Shown: piece after piece, positions 17,808-26,366 of the stretch
Position numbering within the stretch: the stretch's first letter is position 1
How the letters are laid out: each line of letters starts with the position of its first letter
DNA from: Loktanella sp. PT4BL
GTDB lineage: Bacteria; Pseudomonadota; Alphaproteobacteria; Rhodobacterales; Rhodobacteraceae
Length of the DNA: 64,000 nucleotides
NCBI RefSeq assembly: GCF_003201935.1
Contig: NZ_QJJL01000001.1
Coordinates: forward strand, 744,001-808,000
Direction of reading: 5' to 3'
Program-made: the position numbers and the translations under genes
Notes under the pieces: generated by a model
What the model saw: the letters and a program-made list of their open reading frames with translations, nothing else
Databases searched by the model: none
Told to the model about the DNA's origin: nothing

Positions 17808-18938
17808 TCAGAGAACGCGGGCCAGTAAACCACCCGCATGCCGCGTGATTTTGCCATCGAGTTCCAAATCGATCAGGACGGGTGCGACGTCTGTCGCTGT
17901 CACTTTGATGTCACGCATCAGCTGGTCTTCGGCGATCGGTGCGGCGCTGAGGCGGGACAGAATTTCCGAATGCAGGGCCGCGATATCGCGCAGCGTTCTT
18001 TCCTGTGGCGCAGCTTCAGGTAGATCAGGTGCGGGCGCCTCTACGACCGGTGTCAATGCATCGATGACATCTTCAGCGCAGCGGACAAGCGTTGCACCAT
18101 CGCGGATCAACAGGTTGCACCCCCAAGCACGGGCATCAAGCGGGTGCCCCGGCACAGCCAGAACATCACGCCCCTGATCCAGCGCATTGCGGGCGGTGAT
18201 CAGGCTACCGGATTTTCCTGCGGCCTCGACCACAACGACGGCGCGGGCAAGACCGGAAATGATTCTGTTGCGCATGGGAAAATGCCGCGCCTGCGGCTGA
18301 AGCCCCATCGGCATTTCTGACAGACGCACGCCGCGTTTTGCGATGTCTTGCGCCAGTTGCGTGTTTTCTGCGGGATATATTGTGTCGACACCGCCGGCCA
18401 TGACAGCAATAGTACCGCCGGCAAGCGCGCCGTGGTGGGCCGCCGCATCAATGCCGCGCGCAAGGCCCGAAACCACCGCAAAGCCAGATTTTGTCAAATC
18501 CTCGGCCAGTCGTTTCGCCATGCGTGTCCCGAGGGACGATGCATTCCGCGCGCCAACAAGTGCGATCATCGGCCTTTGTAAAAGCGCCGTCTGTCCCAGC
18601 ACCCACATCAGTGGTGGCGCATCGGCAATGTCGTAAAGGGCCGAAGGATAGGCCGGTGATCCGTGCATCACCAATTGCGCCCCTGCGGCCTTACCTGCTT
18701 TGAGTTCCGCCCTGACCACGCCTTCTGGACAGATTTCGTAGCCGCTGACACCAGCGGCTTTCGCGACATCTGGCAAGGCGCGCAATGCATCAGCCGCGCT
18801 GCCGTGTTCTGCCAGCAGACGGTGATATGTCGCAACGCCAACCCGACGTGATCGCAATAGGCGGAGCCGGTTGAACAGATCCTCTTCCGTGGTGGGTAGG
18901 AGTGGGGGGTGAGTGGAAGAAACTTGTGTTCCGGTCAT
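17808..18938 (-). CDS. dprA: DNA-processing protein DprA
   Basis: A 376-residue DprA/Smf protein that loads RecA on incoming single-stranded DNA during natural transformation. The central Rossmann-like domain carries VGARNASSLG (about 128-137) and SGLARGIDAAAH (about 157-168). The C-terminal winged-helix DpcA-like domain is present (about 310-376). The ATG at 18938 has GGAG nine bases upstream; a TTG at 18962 would add eight residues without better signals. No other competence gene lies beside it in this window, so transformability cannot be judged from here. Confidence 0.9.
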   Translation of the reverse strand: MTGTQVSSTHPPLLPTTEEDLFNRLRLLRSRRVGVATYHRLLAEHGSAADALRALPDVAKAAGVSGYEICPEGVVRAELKAGKAAGAQLVMHGSPAYPSALYDIADAPPLMWVLGQTALLQRPMIALVGARNASSLGTRMAKRLAEDLTKSGFAVVSGLARGIDAAAHHGALAGGTIAVMAGGVDTIYPAENTQLAQDIAKRGVRLSEMPMGLQPQARHFPMRNRIISGLARAVVVVEAAGKSGSLITARNALDQGRDVLAVPGHPLDARAWGCNLLIRDGATLVRCAEDVIDALTPVVEAPAPDLPEAAPQERTLRDIAALHSEILSRLSAAPIAEDQLMRDIKVTATDVAPVLIDLELDGKITRHAGGLLARVL

Positions 18939-19105
18939 CCTGTAGGCTCCGCCATATTGCAAAGCTACTTTAGGATGAACGGGGTTAACGAGTTCTTACC
19001 GGATTTGCATTAAATTCGTCAAAAATGCAGGTTTCCCGAAGTCCTTGCGCGGCAATACCGAAAAATAGCTCCACTCTGCCGCGCCAAACCAATGGCGGCA
19101 CCCAA

Positions 19106-20527
19106 TTATGCAGCCGCGCCACCCACCGTTAGCCCGCCGATCAGTAAGCTTGGCTGCCCGACACCAACCGGCACCCACTGGCCCGCCTTTCCGCAGTTGC
19201 CAATCCCGGGGTCAAGCGCAAGGTCATTGCCGATCCCGCGTATATGTTTCAGCGCCGTCGCTCCGTCACCAATCAATGTGGCGCCTTTGACGGGGGCACC
19301 GACCACACCGTTCTTGACGCGGTAGGCCTCGGTGCAGCTGAAGACGAATTTGCCGTTGGTGATATCGACCTGACCGCCACCAAACCCCACAGCATAGATC
19401 CCGTCCTTGAGATCAGCGACAAGGCTTTCAGGTGCGGCGTCACCGGCCAGCATATAGGTATTGGTCATGCGCGGCATGGGCGCATGGGCGAAACTCTCGC
19501 GCCGTCCATTGCCAGTCGGTGCGACCCCCATCAGGCGGGCGTTCTGGCGGTCCTGCATATAGCCGACCAAAACACCGTCCTCGATCAATGTGTTTTTGGC
19601 GCTGGGCGTGCCTTCGTCATCTACCGTGATCGACCCGCGTCTGTCAGGGATTGTGCCATCATCCAGCACGGTCACACCTTTGGCGGCGATCTGCTGGCCC
19701 ATCAGGCCTGCAAAGGCGCTTGATCCCTTGCGATTGAAATCACCCTCAAGGCCGTGGCCGATTGCCTCGTGCAGCAGAATGCCGGGCCATCCCGGGCCGA
19801 GCACGACATCCATAACACCCGCAGGCGCAGGTTCGGCATCAAGATTGACCAAGGCAATACGCAGCGCTTCGCGTGCAACAGGTTCCCAATGGTCACGCCC
19901 GATCAGCCCGATCAGGCCCGCACGACCACCGCCGCCCATACCGCCACTTTCACGCTTGCCGTTTTCCTCGACGATCACGCTGATGTTGAGGCGCGACATC
20001 GGGCGGGTGTCGGTCACAAGCGTGCCTTCGGGGCGCAGAATCAGGACTTCCTGGTGAGACGCGGCGATGGTTGCTGATACCTGCACGACACGCGGATCAA
20101 GTGCACGGGCGAAGGCGTCTATTTCGCGCAGAAGGTCGATCTTCGCAGGAAAGGTGGCCTGCAGCATTGGGTCATCATCGGAATAGAGCTTACGATTTGT
20201 ACCGGCAGGGGCTGCGGACATGGTGCCGCCGCCGTCTCCGACGGCAAGCCGCGCGGTGGCAACGGCACGTTTCAGGGCATGTTCGTCAATGGTGGTGGAA
20301 TGGGCATATCCTGCGGTTTCTCCCCGCACGGCGCGCAGGCCGAACCCTTCGGATGCATCAAAACTGGCGGTTTTGATGCGCCCGTCGTCAAACGAGATCA
20401 CCTCGGACTTGCGCCGTTCCAGAAAGAGCTCACCATCATCGGCGCCAGCGGTCGCTTCACGCAACAGCAAAAGTGCCGTATCCTGATCTAGATTGGTTTC
20501 AAACGGGCGAAACGGGTCTGCGGACAT
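19106..20527 (-). CDS. tldD: Metalloprotease TldD
   Basis: A 473-residue zinc peptidase subunit. The zinc site HEAIGH is at 253-258, in the usual TldD context LLHEAIGHGLEGDFNRKGSS. TldD acts with TldE/PmbA to degrade unfolded or modified peptides. The partner is not in this window. The chosen ATG at 20527 follows AAGGAAAAACCC; a longer in-frame reading begins further upstream without a good ribosome-binding site. It is divergent from the cytochrome oxidase genes, with a 183-bp intergenic region between. Confidence 0.92.
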   Translation of the reverse strand: MSADPFRPFETNLDQDTALLLLREATAGADDGELFLERRKSEVISFDDGRIKTASFDASEGFGLRAVRGETAGYAHSTTIDEHALKRAVATARLAVGDGGGTMSAAPAGTNRKLYSDDDPMLQATFPAKIDLLREIDAFARALDPRVVQVSATIAASHQEVLILRPEGTLVTDTRPMSRLNISVIVEENGKRESGGMGGGGRAGLIGLIGRDHWEPVAREALRIALVNLDAEPAPAGVMDVVLGPGWPGILLHEAIGHGLEGDFNRKGSSAFAGLMGQQIAAKGVTVLDDGTIPDRRGSITVDDEGTPSAKNTLIEDGVLVGYMQDRQNARLMGVAPTGNGRRESFAHAPMPRMTNTYMLAGDAAPESLVADLKDGIYAVGFGGGQVDITNGKFVFSCTEAYRVKNGVVGAPVKGATLIGDGATALKHIRGIGNDLALDPGIGNCGKAGQWVPVGVGQPSLLIGGLTVGGAAA

Positions 20528-20710
20528 GGGTTTTTCCTTGTGCGGCGTGAATTTTGTCACGAAAGCGTCTGTTTGACGCAATAGCAGTTCTTGAGTTGTG
20601 CGTTAGGATATGGGACACGGTCTGTCGAATACAATGGGATTCCGTCCGTAGCCCGAATGGAATCGCCCGGGAGACGCACCATCGCAGGTGCAAATAAGAT
20701 AGGGTACGAT

Positions 20711-21535
20711 ATGCGTTTGAACACCTTTGCAACGTCGCTTTGGACCACCGCCGGTCTGCTGATGGCGGGAACATCAGCAACAGCACAGCAGGTAAACCAA
20801 GAGCTTGAGATTGTGGGCCGACCAGTTGATCGCGGCATGGGCTTTCAGCCGTCTGCAACCGAACTGGCGCGCGATGTGGTTTGGCTCGACAACATGCTTT
20901 TGGTGATTATCACCATTATCACATTGTTTGTAACCGCACTGCTGGCGTGGGTCGTGATCCGCTATAACCACAAGCGCAACCCTGAACCCGCGACATTCAC
21001 GCATAACTCGCCGCTCGAAGTCGCATGGACGGTAGTGCCGGTTGTGATCCTTGTCTTTATCGGTGCGTTTTCGCTGCCCGTGCTGTTCAAACAGCAGGAG
21101 ATCCCCGAGGCGGATATTACAATCAAGGTCACCGGCTATCAGTGGTACTGGGGTTATGAGTACGTCGATCATGACTTCGGTTTCGAAAGCTACATGCTGG
21201 CCCGCGAAGAACTCGAAGAATACGGCTACAGTCAGGAAGAGTATCTTTTGGCAACTGACACGGCGGTTGTTGTGCCTGTCGGTGCAACAGTTGTGATGCA
21301 GGTAACTGCGGCTGACGTGATCCACTCCTGGACGATCCCGGCCTTTGGCGTGAAGCAGGACGCGGTGCCCGGCCGTCTGGCCGAACTGTGGTTTGCTGCT
21401 GAGCGTGAAGGGATCTTCTTCGGCCAGTGTTCCGAGCTTTGCGGTAAAGACCACGCCTATATGCCGATTACCGTAAAAGTCGTCAGCCAAGAGACATATG
21501 ACGCTTGGCTCGCTGAGGCGACCGGCACATCCTAA
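20711..21535 (+). CDS. ctaC: Cytochrome c oxidase subunit II
   Basis: A 274-residue aa3-type oxidase subunit II. A signal peptide (about 1-26) precedes two transmembrane helices (about 62-85 and 107-126) and the periplasmic CuA domain. All CuA ligands are present: His205, Cys240, Glu242, Cys244, His248 and Met251. It accepts electrons from cytochrome c and passes them to subunit I. Subunit I (ctaD) is not in the cluster, which is usual in Rhodobacterales, where it sits elsewhere. It opens the operon and is followed by a stem-loop. The ATG at 20711 directly precedes the signal peptide. Confidence 0.95.
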   Translation: MRLNTFATSLWTTAGLLMAGTSATAQQVNQELEIVGRPVDRGMGFQPSATELARDVVWLDNMLLVIITIITLFVTALLAWVVIRYNHKRNPEPATFTHNSPLEVAWTVVPVVILVFIGAFSLPVLFKQQEIPEADITIKVTGYQWYWGYEYVDHDFGFESYMLAREELEEYGYSQEEYLLATDTAVVVPVGATVVMQVTAADVIHSWTIPAFGVKQDAVPGRLAELWFAAEREGIFFGQCSELCGKDHAYMPITVKVVSQETYDAWLAEATGTS

Positions 21536-21542
21536 GTGTGAG

Positions 21543-21560
21543 GGCGGGTTCAGACCCGCC
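21543..21560 (+). other. Stem-loop between ctaC and ctaB
   Basis: Perfect 7-bp arms GGCGGGT (21543-21549) and ACCCGCC (21554-21560) closed by a TCAG loop, 8 bp after the ctaC stop. No U-run follows, so it is more likely an attenuation or mRNA-protection element than a full terminator. Its placement would let structural subunit II be made in excess of the assembly enzyme encoded next. Confidence 0.5.
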
Positions 21561-21627
21561 TTGCATTCTTTGACAGGTCCAAAACATAAGGTGGGTGTTC
21601 ACCCACCGCCCTATGACAAGGTTTGGC

Positions 21628-22563
21628 ATGAGCGACATTAGCGCATCTGAAAGCACATATGAGGCGAACATGGGCGATTACTTTGCCCTGTTAAAGCCGC
21701 GTGTCATGTCACTCGTTGTGTTCACAGGGCTTGTCGGGTTGCTTGTCGCGCCCGTGCCGGTCCATCCTTTTATCGGTTTCGTGGCAATCCTGTGTATCGC
21801 CGTGGGCGCAGGGGCGTCGGGCGCGCTGAACATGTGGTGGGATGCTGACATCGACGCGCGCATGCGCCGCACTGCCGGACGGCCGATCCCTTCGGGGCGC
21901 GTGGCACCGGGTGAGGCACTGGGCATCGGTTTGGCACTCTCCGGGTTTGCGGTGGTGCTTTTGGCGCTGGCGACAAACTTCCTCGCGGCGTTCCTGCTGC
22001 TTTTCACGATCTTCTTTTATGCCGTCGTCTACTCGATGTGGCTGAAACGGGCGACCCCGCAGAACATCGTCATAGGTGGCGCGGCAGGTGCCTTCCCGCC
22101 GATGATCGGCTGGGCCGTGGCGACCGGCGGCGTCAGTATCGAAAGTGTGCTGATGTTCGCGTTGATTTTCATGTGGACACCACCGCATTTCTGGGCGCTC
22201 GCGCTGTTTGTAAAGTCGGACTACGGGAACGCCGGTATACCGATGCTGACCGAAACGCACGGGCGGGATTCAACGCGCCGGCATGTTTTGGTCTACACGC
22301 TGCTGCTGGTTCCTGTCGCAATCGGGCTTGGTTTCACGTCGATCGGTGGCCCGTTCTATCTAGCGATTGCGGTTTGGATGAATGTGTGGTTCCTCAAGGG
22401 GGCCTTTGATATCTGGCGGCGTGATGACGCGGCCTGCGAAGCCGACAAGCACAAGGTCGAAATCAAGGTCTTCAAGGTTTCTCTTTACTATCTGTTTGCG
22501 CATTTCGGTGCGCTCCTCGTCGAAGCGGCACTGCGGCTTTACGGGATTGGAGGCTGGTCATGA
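21628..22563 (+). CDS. ctaB: Protoheme IX farnesyltransferase (heme o synthase)
   Basis: A 311-residue UbiA-superfamily membrane enzyme that adds a farnesyl group to heme b, making heme o for the oxidase. The prenyl-diphosphate-binding motif is present: Asn68, Asp72 and Asp76 followed by RRT (80-82). A second aspartate-containing loop (KSDYGNAGIPML) follows. About nine hydrophobic helices are visible. The ATG at 21628 gives MSDISAS; an ATG at 21613 is possible but lacks a ribosome-binding site. Its stop overlaps the next start in ATGA, so translation is coupled. Confidence 0.93.
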   Translation: MSDISASESTYEANMGDYFALLKPRVMSLVVFTGLVGLLVAPVPVHPFIGFVAILCIAVGAGASGALNMWWDADIDARMRRTAGRPIPSGRVAPGEALGIGLALSGFAVVLLALATNFLAAFLLLFTIFFYAVVYSMWLKRATPQNIVIGGAAGAFPPMIGWAVATGGVSIESVLMFALIFMWTPPHFWALALFVKSDYGNAGIPMLTETHGRDSTRRHVLVYTLLLVPVAIGLGFTSIGGPFYLAIAVWMNVWFLKGAFDIWRRDDAACEADKHKVEIKVFKVSLYYLFAHFGALLVEAALRLYGIGGWS

Positions 22564-22763
22564 CTCTGCATGTCGAACACGAACTGCATACGCGGCGCAA
22601 AGGCCGCAACTATGGGCTTGGGCTTATCTTGGCGGGTTTTATCGCCGTGATCTTTGGTCTGACTGTGGTGAAAGTTCTTGAACTGGGAAACGCGAACCAG
22701 TTCGAACGTTTTGACCACGTGGCCCGACCACAGCTTATTCCAGAAGAAGGGGCAGGCGAATGA
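22560..22763 (+). CDS. Small membrane protein of the cta operon (CoxF-like)
   Basis: A 67-residue protein with a basic N-terminus (HTRRKGRN), one transmembrane helix (about 19-40) and a short polar C-terminus. It sits between ctaB and ctaG, overlapping both by 4 bases. The position and design match the short CoxF/CtaF-type proteins found at this spot in many alphaproteobacterial oxidase clusters; their role in assembly is poorly defined. The name is a positional inference, because so short a sequence gives little family signal. Confidence 0.75.
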   Translation: MTLHVEHELHTRRKGRNYGLGLILAGFIAVIFGLTVVKVLELGNANQFERFDHVARPQLIPEEGAGE

Positions 22764-23374
22764 AACTGTTTCCTAACCTGCAAGGGACAAACAGAACGCT
22801 GGTACAGACAGTCTCGGTCGTGATCCTCATGGGCGGCCTTGCTTGGGCATCGGTGCCTTTTTATGACTGGTTCTGCCGTGTCACAGGGTTTGGCGGCGCG
22901 ACCAATGTCGCCGAAACAGGCAGCGATGTGATCCTTGATGAAACCATCAAGGTCCGTTTTGACGCCTCTCTTGCCCGTGACATGCCGTGGACCTTCAAAC
23001 CTGAAGTCCGCGAAATGGAAATCCGTATCGGCGAAACGGGGCTCGCGTTTTACGAGGCGCACAACCCGCTGGATGTGCCGATTGCGGGGCAGGCGGCCTA
23101 CAACGTCACCCCTTACGAGGCGGGTGCGTTTTTCGACAAGATCGAATGCTTCTGTTTCACCGAGCAAGTCCTGATGCCAGGCGAGACCGTGATGATGCCG
23201 GTGAGCTTCTTTGTGGACCCCGCCATCGTGGATGACCGCGAAGGGCAGTACGTGCATACGATCACGCTGAGCTATACCTTCTACGAAATCGACCTGCCGG
23301 AAGAAGAAATCCAAGCCTCACTTGCACCGCAAGCTTTGACACCCGCGTCACAAGACGCCATACAAAACAACTAA
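22760..23374 (+). CDS. ctaG: Cytochrome c oxidase assembly protein CtaG (Cox11)
   Basis: A 204-residue copper chaperone that inserts CuB into subunit I. One N-terminal membrane anchor (about 13-32) is followed by a periplasmic beta-rich domain. The copper-binding motif CFCF is at 130-133 (IECFCFTEQ). Another conserved cysteine lies just after the anchor (YDWFCR). Its start overlaps the preceding small gene in ATGA, and subunit III follows after 26 bp. Length and motifs are normal for Cox11. Confidence 0.94.
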   Translation: MKLFPNLQGTNRTLVQTVSVVILMGGLAWASVPFYDWFCRVTGFGGATNVAETGSDVILDETIKVRFDASLARDMPWTFKPEVREMEIRIGETGLAFYEAHNPLDVPIAGQAAYNVTPYEAGAFFDKIECFCFTEQVLMPGETVMMPVSFFVDPAIVDDREGQYVHTITLSYTFYEIDLPEEEIQASLAPQALTPASQDAIQNN

Positions 23375-23400
23375 AGACCAGCCTATAGGGAACGCACCAC

Positions 23401-24204
23401 ATGGCGCATGCAAAGAACCACGACTACCATATTTTGCCACCATCAATCTGGCCGCTTATGTCCGGATTGGGCGCTTTCATCATGCTGTTTGGTGCCGTCA
23501 TCTGGATGCACGGATCAGGGCCATACATGTTCCTGATCGGCCTTGCGGCTGTTCTCTACGTCATGTTCGCATGGTGGTCAGAAGTTGTTGCTGAAAGCAA
23601 CGCAGGTGATCACACACCGGTTGTCCGGATCGGCCTGCGCTACGGTTTCATCATGTTCATCATGTCGGAAGTGATGTTCTTCGCCGCATGGTTCTGGTCG
23701 TTCTTCAAGCACACGCTTTATCCCATGAACGAATATGCGGGCACAACATACGTTGCCCCCGAGTTCTATCAGGTCGATGCGTTTCACCTTCCGCTGATCA
23801 ACACACTCGTTCTGCTGTGTTCCGGCATGGCAGTAACGTGGGCGCACCACGCACTGGTCCATGAAAACAACCGCAAAGACCTGCAGAACGGTCTGTTGCT
23901 GGCGGTTGTTCTGGGCATCCTGTTCACCGGCCTTCAGGCCTACGAATACTGGTATCTGCTGGTCGAGCAGGACTGGACATTCGGCGGCGACAAGTTCTTC
24001 TCCAACTTCTTTATGGCCACAGGTTTCCACGGCTTTCACGTGATCATCGGTACGATATTCCTTTTCGTTTGCTATCTGCGCGCACGGGCAGGGCACTTTA
24101 CACCGGAACGGCATGTCGGTTTTGAGGCAGCAGCCTGGTACTGGCACTTCGTTGATGTGGTCTGGCTGTTCCTGTTCTTCGCCGTCTACATCTGGGGCAT
24201 TTAA
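23401..24204 (+). CDS. ctaE: Cytochrome c oxidase subunit III
   Basis: A 267-residue protein with seven hydrophobic segments, including the strongly conserved [18 protein letters not shown] near residue 84 and the C-terminal [18 protein letters not shown]. Subunit III stabilises the catalytic core and the proton uptake path and has no metal. Length and end are typical. It is followed by a strong intrinsic-terminator-like hairpin (24251-24280), which probably ends most oxidase transcripts before SURF1. Confidence 0.95.
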   Translation: MAHAKNHDYHILPPSIWPLMSGLGAFIMLFGAVIWMHGSGPYMFLIGLAAVLYVMFAWWSEVVAESNAGDHTPVVRIGLRYGFIMFIMSEVMFFAAWFWSFFKHTLYPMNEYAGTTYVAPEFYQVDAFHLPLINTLVLLCSGMAVTWAHHALVHENNRKDLQNGLLLAVVLGILFTGLQAYEYWYLLVEQDWTFGGDKFFSNFFMATGFHGFHVIIGTIFLFVCYLRARAGHFTPERHVGFEAAAWYWHFVDVVWLFLFFAVYIWGI

Positions 24205-24250
24205 GTGCGCCTTATGTAAGGTAGATCTTGATCCACGGTGCAAAATTCAC

Positions 24251-24280
24251 AAACGCGCGGGTTCAATCTCGCGCGTTTTT
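24251..24280 (+). terminator. Rho-independent terminator after ctaE
   Basis: Perfect 9-bp arms AAACGCGCG (24251-24259) and CGCGCGTTT (24270-24278), a 10-base loop, and a run of five T ending at 24280. It lies 46 bp after ctaE and only 17 bp before the SURF1 start codon. It is therefore an attenuator between the structural genes and SURF1/thrC rather than the end of a distant unit. No obvious promoter fits between it and SURF1. Confidence 0.8.
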
Positions 24281-24297
24281 ACAATCAAGGGCGCAAG

Positions 24298-24975
24298 ATG
24301 CTGCGTAAAATTCTGTTCCCCCTGATCCTTGGCATTGCCGGGTGTGGAGTCTTGGTCAGTCTCGGCCTTTGGCAGGTTGAGCGTTTGGCATGGAAAGAAG
24401 AAATTCTCGCCGAGATTGATCAGCGCTTGGCCGCAGCGCCCGTCCCTTTGACGCGGTTTGTGAATGAACAAAGTGATGAGTATTCGCGTGTTTCCGTCAC
24501 CGGTCGCCCGACCGGAGAAGAGCTTCACGTGTTGGTGTCGGGCACCGAGGCGGGGACCGGATACCGTGTGATTTCACGGTTCGAAACCGATATCGGACCG
24601 ATCCTCTTGGATCAGGGTCTTTTACCGCTCGAGGACAAGGACGCAGCCCCTCTGCTTGTGCAAATGCGGATGGTTGGGACACTCTTGTGGCCCGATGACC
24701 AGAACGACAGCACGCCTGAACCGGATCTCGCCAGCAATATCTGGTTTGCCCGTAACGTCGAAACCATGGCCGAGGCGCTCGATACCCAGCCACTGATGGT
24801 TGTGGTCAGCCAGACGTCACCCGCCGATCCGCGGCTGACGCCACTGCCTGTGAACACGGCAACCATCAAGAATGACCATTTTGAATATGCTGTCACATGG
24901 TTCTTGCTGGCCGCAGTCTGGGCGATTATGACCCTGTTCCTGATATTCCGGACGACACGCCAAAAGGACGCCTGA
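24298..24975 (+). CDS. SURF1 family cytochrome oxidase assembly protein
   Basis: A 225-residue protein with the SURF1 layout: an N-terminal helix (about 6-24) with GLWQVERLAWKEE, a periplasmic loop containing GYRVISRFETDIGPILLDQGLLP, and a C-terminal helix (about 197-216) preceded by DHFEYAVTWF. SURF1 helps heme a insertion into subunit I. The ATG at 24298 follows AAGGGCG; a GTG at 24238 would read through the terminator hairpin and is rejected. It ends 5 bp before thrC, so thrC is probably co-transcribed. Confidence 0.9.
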   Translation: MLRKILFPLILGIAGCGVLVSLGLWQVERLAWKEEILAEIDQRLAAAPVPLTRFVNEQSDEYSRVSVTGRPTGEELHVLVSGTEAGTGYRVISRFETDIGPILLDQGLLPLEDKDAAPLLVQMRMVGTLLWPDDQNDSTPEPDLASNIWFARNVETMAEALDTQPLMVVVSQTSPADPRLTPLPVNTATIKNDHFEYAVTWFLLAAVWAIMTLFLIFRTTRQKDA

Positions 24976-24980
24976 CAGTT

Positions 24981-26366
24981 ATGCGCTACATCTCGACCCG
25001 CGGGACAGCACCCTCGTTAAGCTTTGAAGAAGCGATGTTGACCGGTTTGGCGCGCGACGGCGGGCTATATGTACCGGAAGAAGTGCCAACGCTGAGCCAT
25101 GCGCAGATCGCGACCATGGCAGGCAAATCCTATGAAGATGTGGCCTTTGACGTGATGCGCCCCTTCATCGGTGACACGTTTACCGATGCCGAATTCCGCA
25201 AGCTGATTGCCCAGGCCTATGCCGGTTTCGGCCATGCAGCGCGCGCGCCTTTGGTGCAGCTCGATAGCAACCATTTCCTGCTGGAACTGTTTCACGGTCC
25301 CACGCTTGCGTTCAAAGACTTCGCGATGCAGCTGATCGGCCAGATGTTTCAGGCTGCGCTGACACGGTCGGGGGATCGCGTGACAATCGTGGGCGCGACC
25401 TCGGGTGATACGGGCTCTGCCGCGATCGAGGCGTTCCGCGGTCTGAAGGCCGTCGATGTCTTTATCATGTACCCCCACGGTCGCGTGTCCGAGGTGCAGC
25501 GCCGCCAGATGACCACGCCAAACGAAAGCAACGTGCATGCGCTGGCCGTGGATGGTGATTTTGATGATTGCCAAGCCGCCGTCAAAGATATGTTCAACGA
25601 TTTCGCTTTCCGAGAAGAGGTGAAGCTGGCCGGCGTGAACTCGATCAATTGGGGCCGAGTTCTGGCGCAGGTGGTTTATTACTTCACAGCCGCTGTATCG
25701 CTTGGTGCACCGCACCGCGAAGTCAGCTTTACAGTACCGACAGGAAACTTCGGTGATATTTTCGCAGGCTACATTGCCAAGAAAATGGGTCTGCCGATTG
25801 CTGATCTGGTGGTTGCAACCAACCGCAACGATATTCTGCACCGCACGCTGCAAACCGGTGCCTACACCAAAGAAGGCGTGGAACCTACCATCAGCCCCTC
25901 GATGGATATTCAAGTCAGCTCGAACTTCGAGCGCGCTTTGTTTGATGCCTACGGGCGTGATGGTGCCGCTGTTGCCAGCCAGATGGAAGATCTGAAAAAG
26001 GGTGGTTTCGAGATCAGCCAAGGCGCCTATCAGATGTTGAAGGATACCTTCAAATCAGGCCGCGCCTCTGAGGAAGAAACACAGGCTGCGATCAAGACCT
26101 ATCTGGCAAACCATGGCGAACTCTTGTGCCCGCATACCGCCGTCGGTGTGCATGTGGCCGAAGCATATCTAGGCGCTACACCGATGGTCACGCTCGCCAC
26201 GGCACACCCCGCGAAATTCCCCGATGCGGTGAAAGCGGCCTCTGGTGTTGCGGCCCCTCTTCCACCGCGCATGGCGGACCTGTATGACCGACCCGAGCGC
26301 GTTACACGCGTCGGCAATGATCTGGCTGCCATTCAGGCGGTCATCAAGGAACGGATCCAGAATTGA
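24981..26366 (+). CDS. thrC: Threonine synthase
   Basis: A 461-residue PLP enzyme converting O-phosphohomoserine to threonine. The PLP lysine is Lys112 in GPTLAFKDF. The glycine-serine-threonine loop (ATSGDTGSAA) that holds the cofactor phosphate is present. Length fits the long, fungal-like class of bacterial ThrC with an N-terminal extension (DGGLYVPEEVP). The start is the ATG at 24981, five bases after SURF1. Its TGA overlaps the TTG start of the next gene. Confidence 0.94.
   Translation: MRYISTRGTAPSLSFEEAMLTGLARDGGLYVPEEVPTLSHAQIATMAGKSYEDVAFDVMRPFIGDTFTDAEFRKLIAQAYAGFGHAARAPLVQLDSNHFLLELFHGPTLAFKDFAMQLIGQMFQAALTRSGDRVTIVGATSGDTGSAAIEAFRGLKAVDVFIMYPHGRVSEVQRRQMTTPNESNVHALAVDGDFDDCQAAVKDMFNDFAFREEVKLAGVNSINWGRVLAQVVYYFTAAVSLGAPHREVSFTVPTGNFGDIFAGYIAKKMGLPIADLVVATNRNDILHRTLQTGAYTKEGVEPTISPSMDIQVSSNFERALFDAYGRDGAAVASQMEDLKKGGFEISQGAYQMLKDTFKSGRASEEETQAAIKTYLANHGELLCPHTAVGVHVAEAYLGATPMVTLATAHPAKFPDAVKAASGVAAPLPPRMADLYDRPERVTRVGNDLAAIQAVIKERIQN

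Noticed and set aside
24258-24275. T-arm-like sequence GGTTCAATC with a short stem, as in a tRNA
   Set aside because: No acceptor, D-arm or anticodon arm pairs around it; the stem is better explained as the ctaE terminator hairpin.
25065-26021. Long minus-strand open frame of 318 codons opposite thrC
   Set aside because: It is a shadow of the thrC codon pattern, has no recognisable motif, and thrC is certain on the plus strand.
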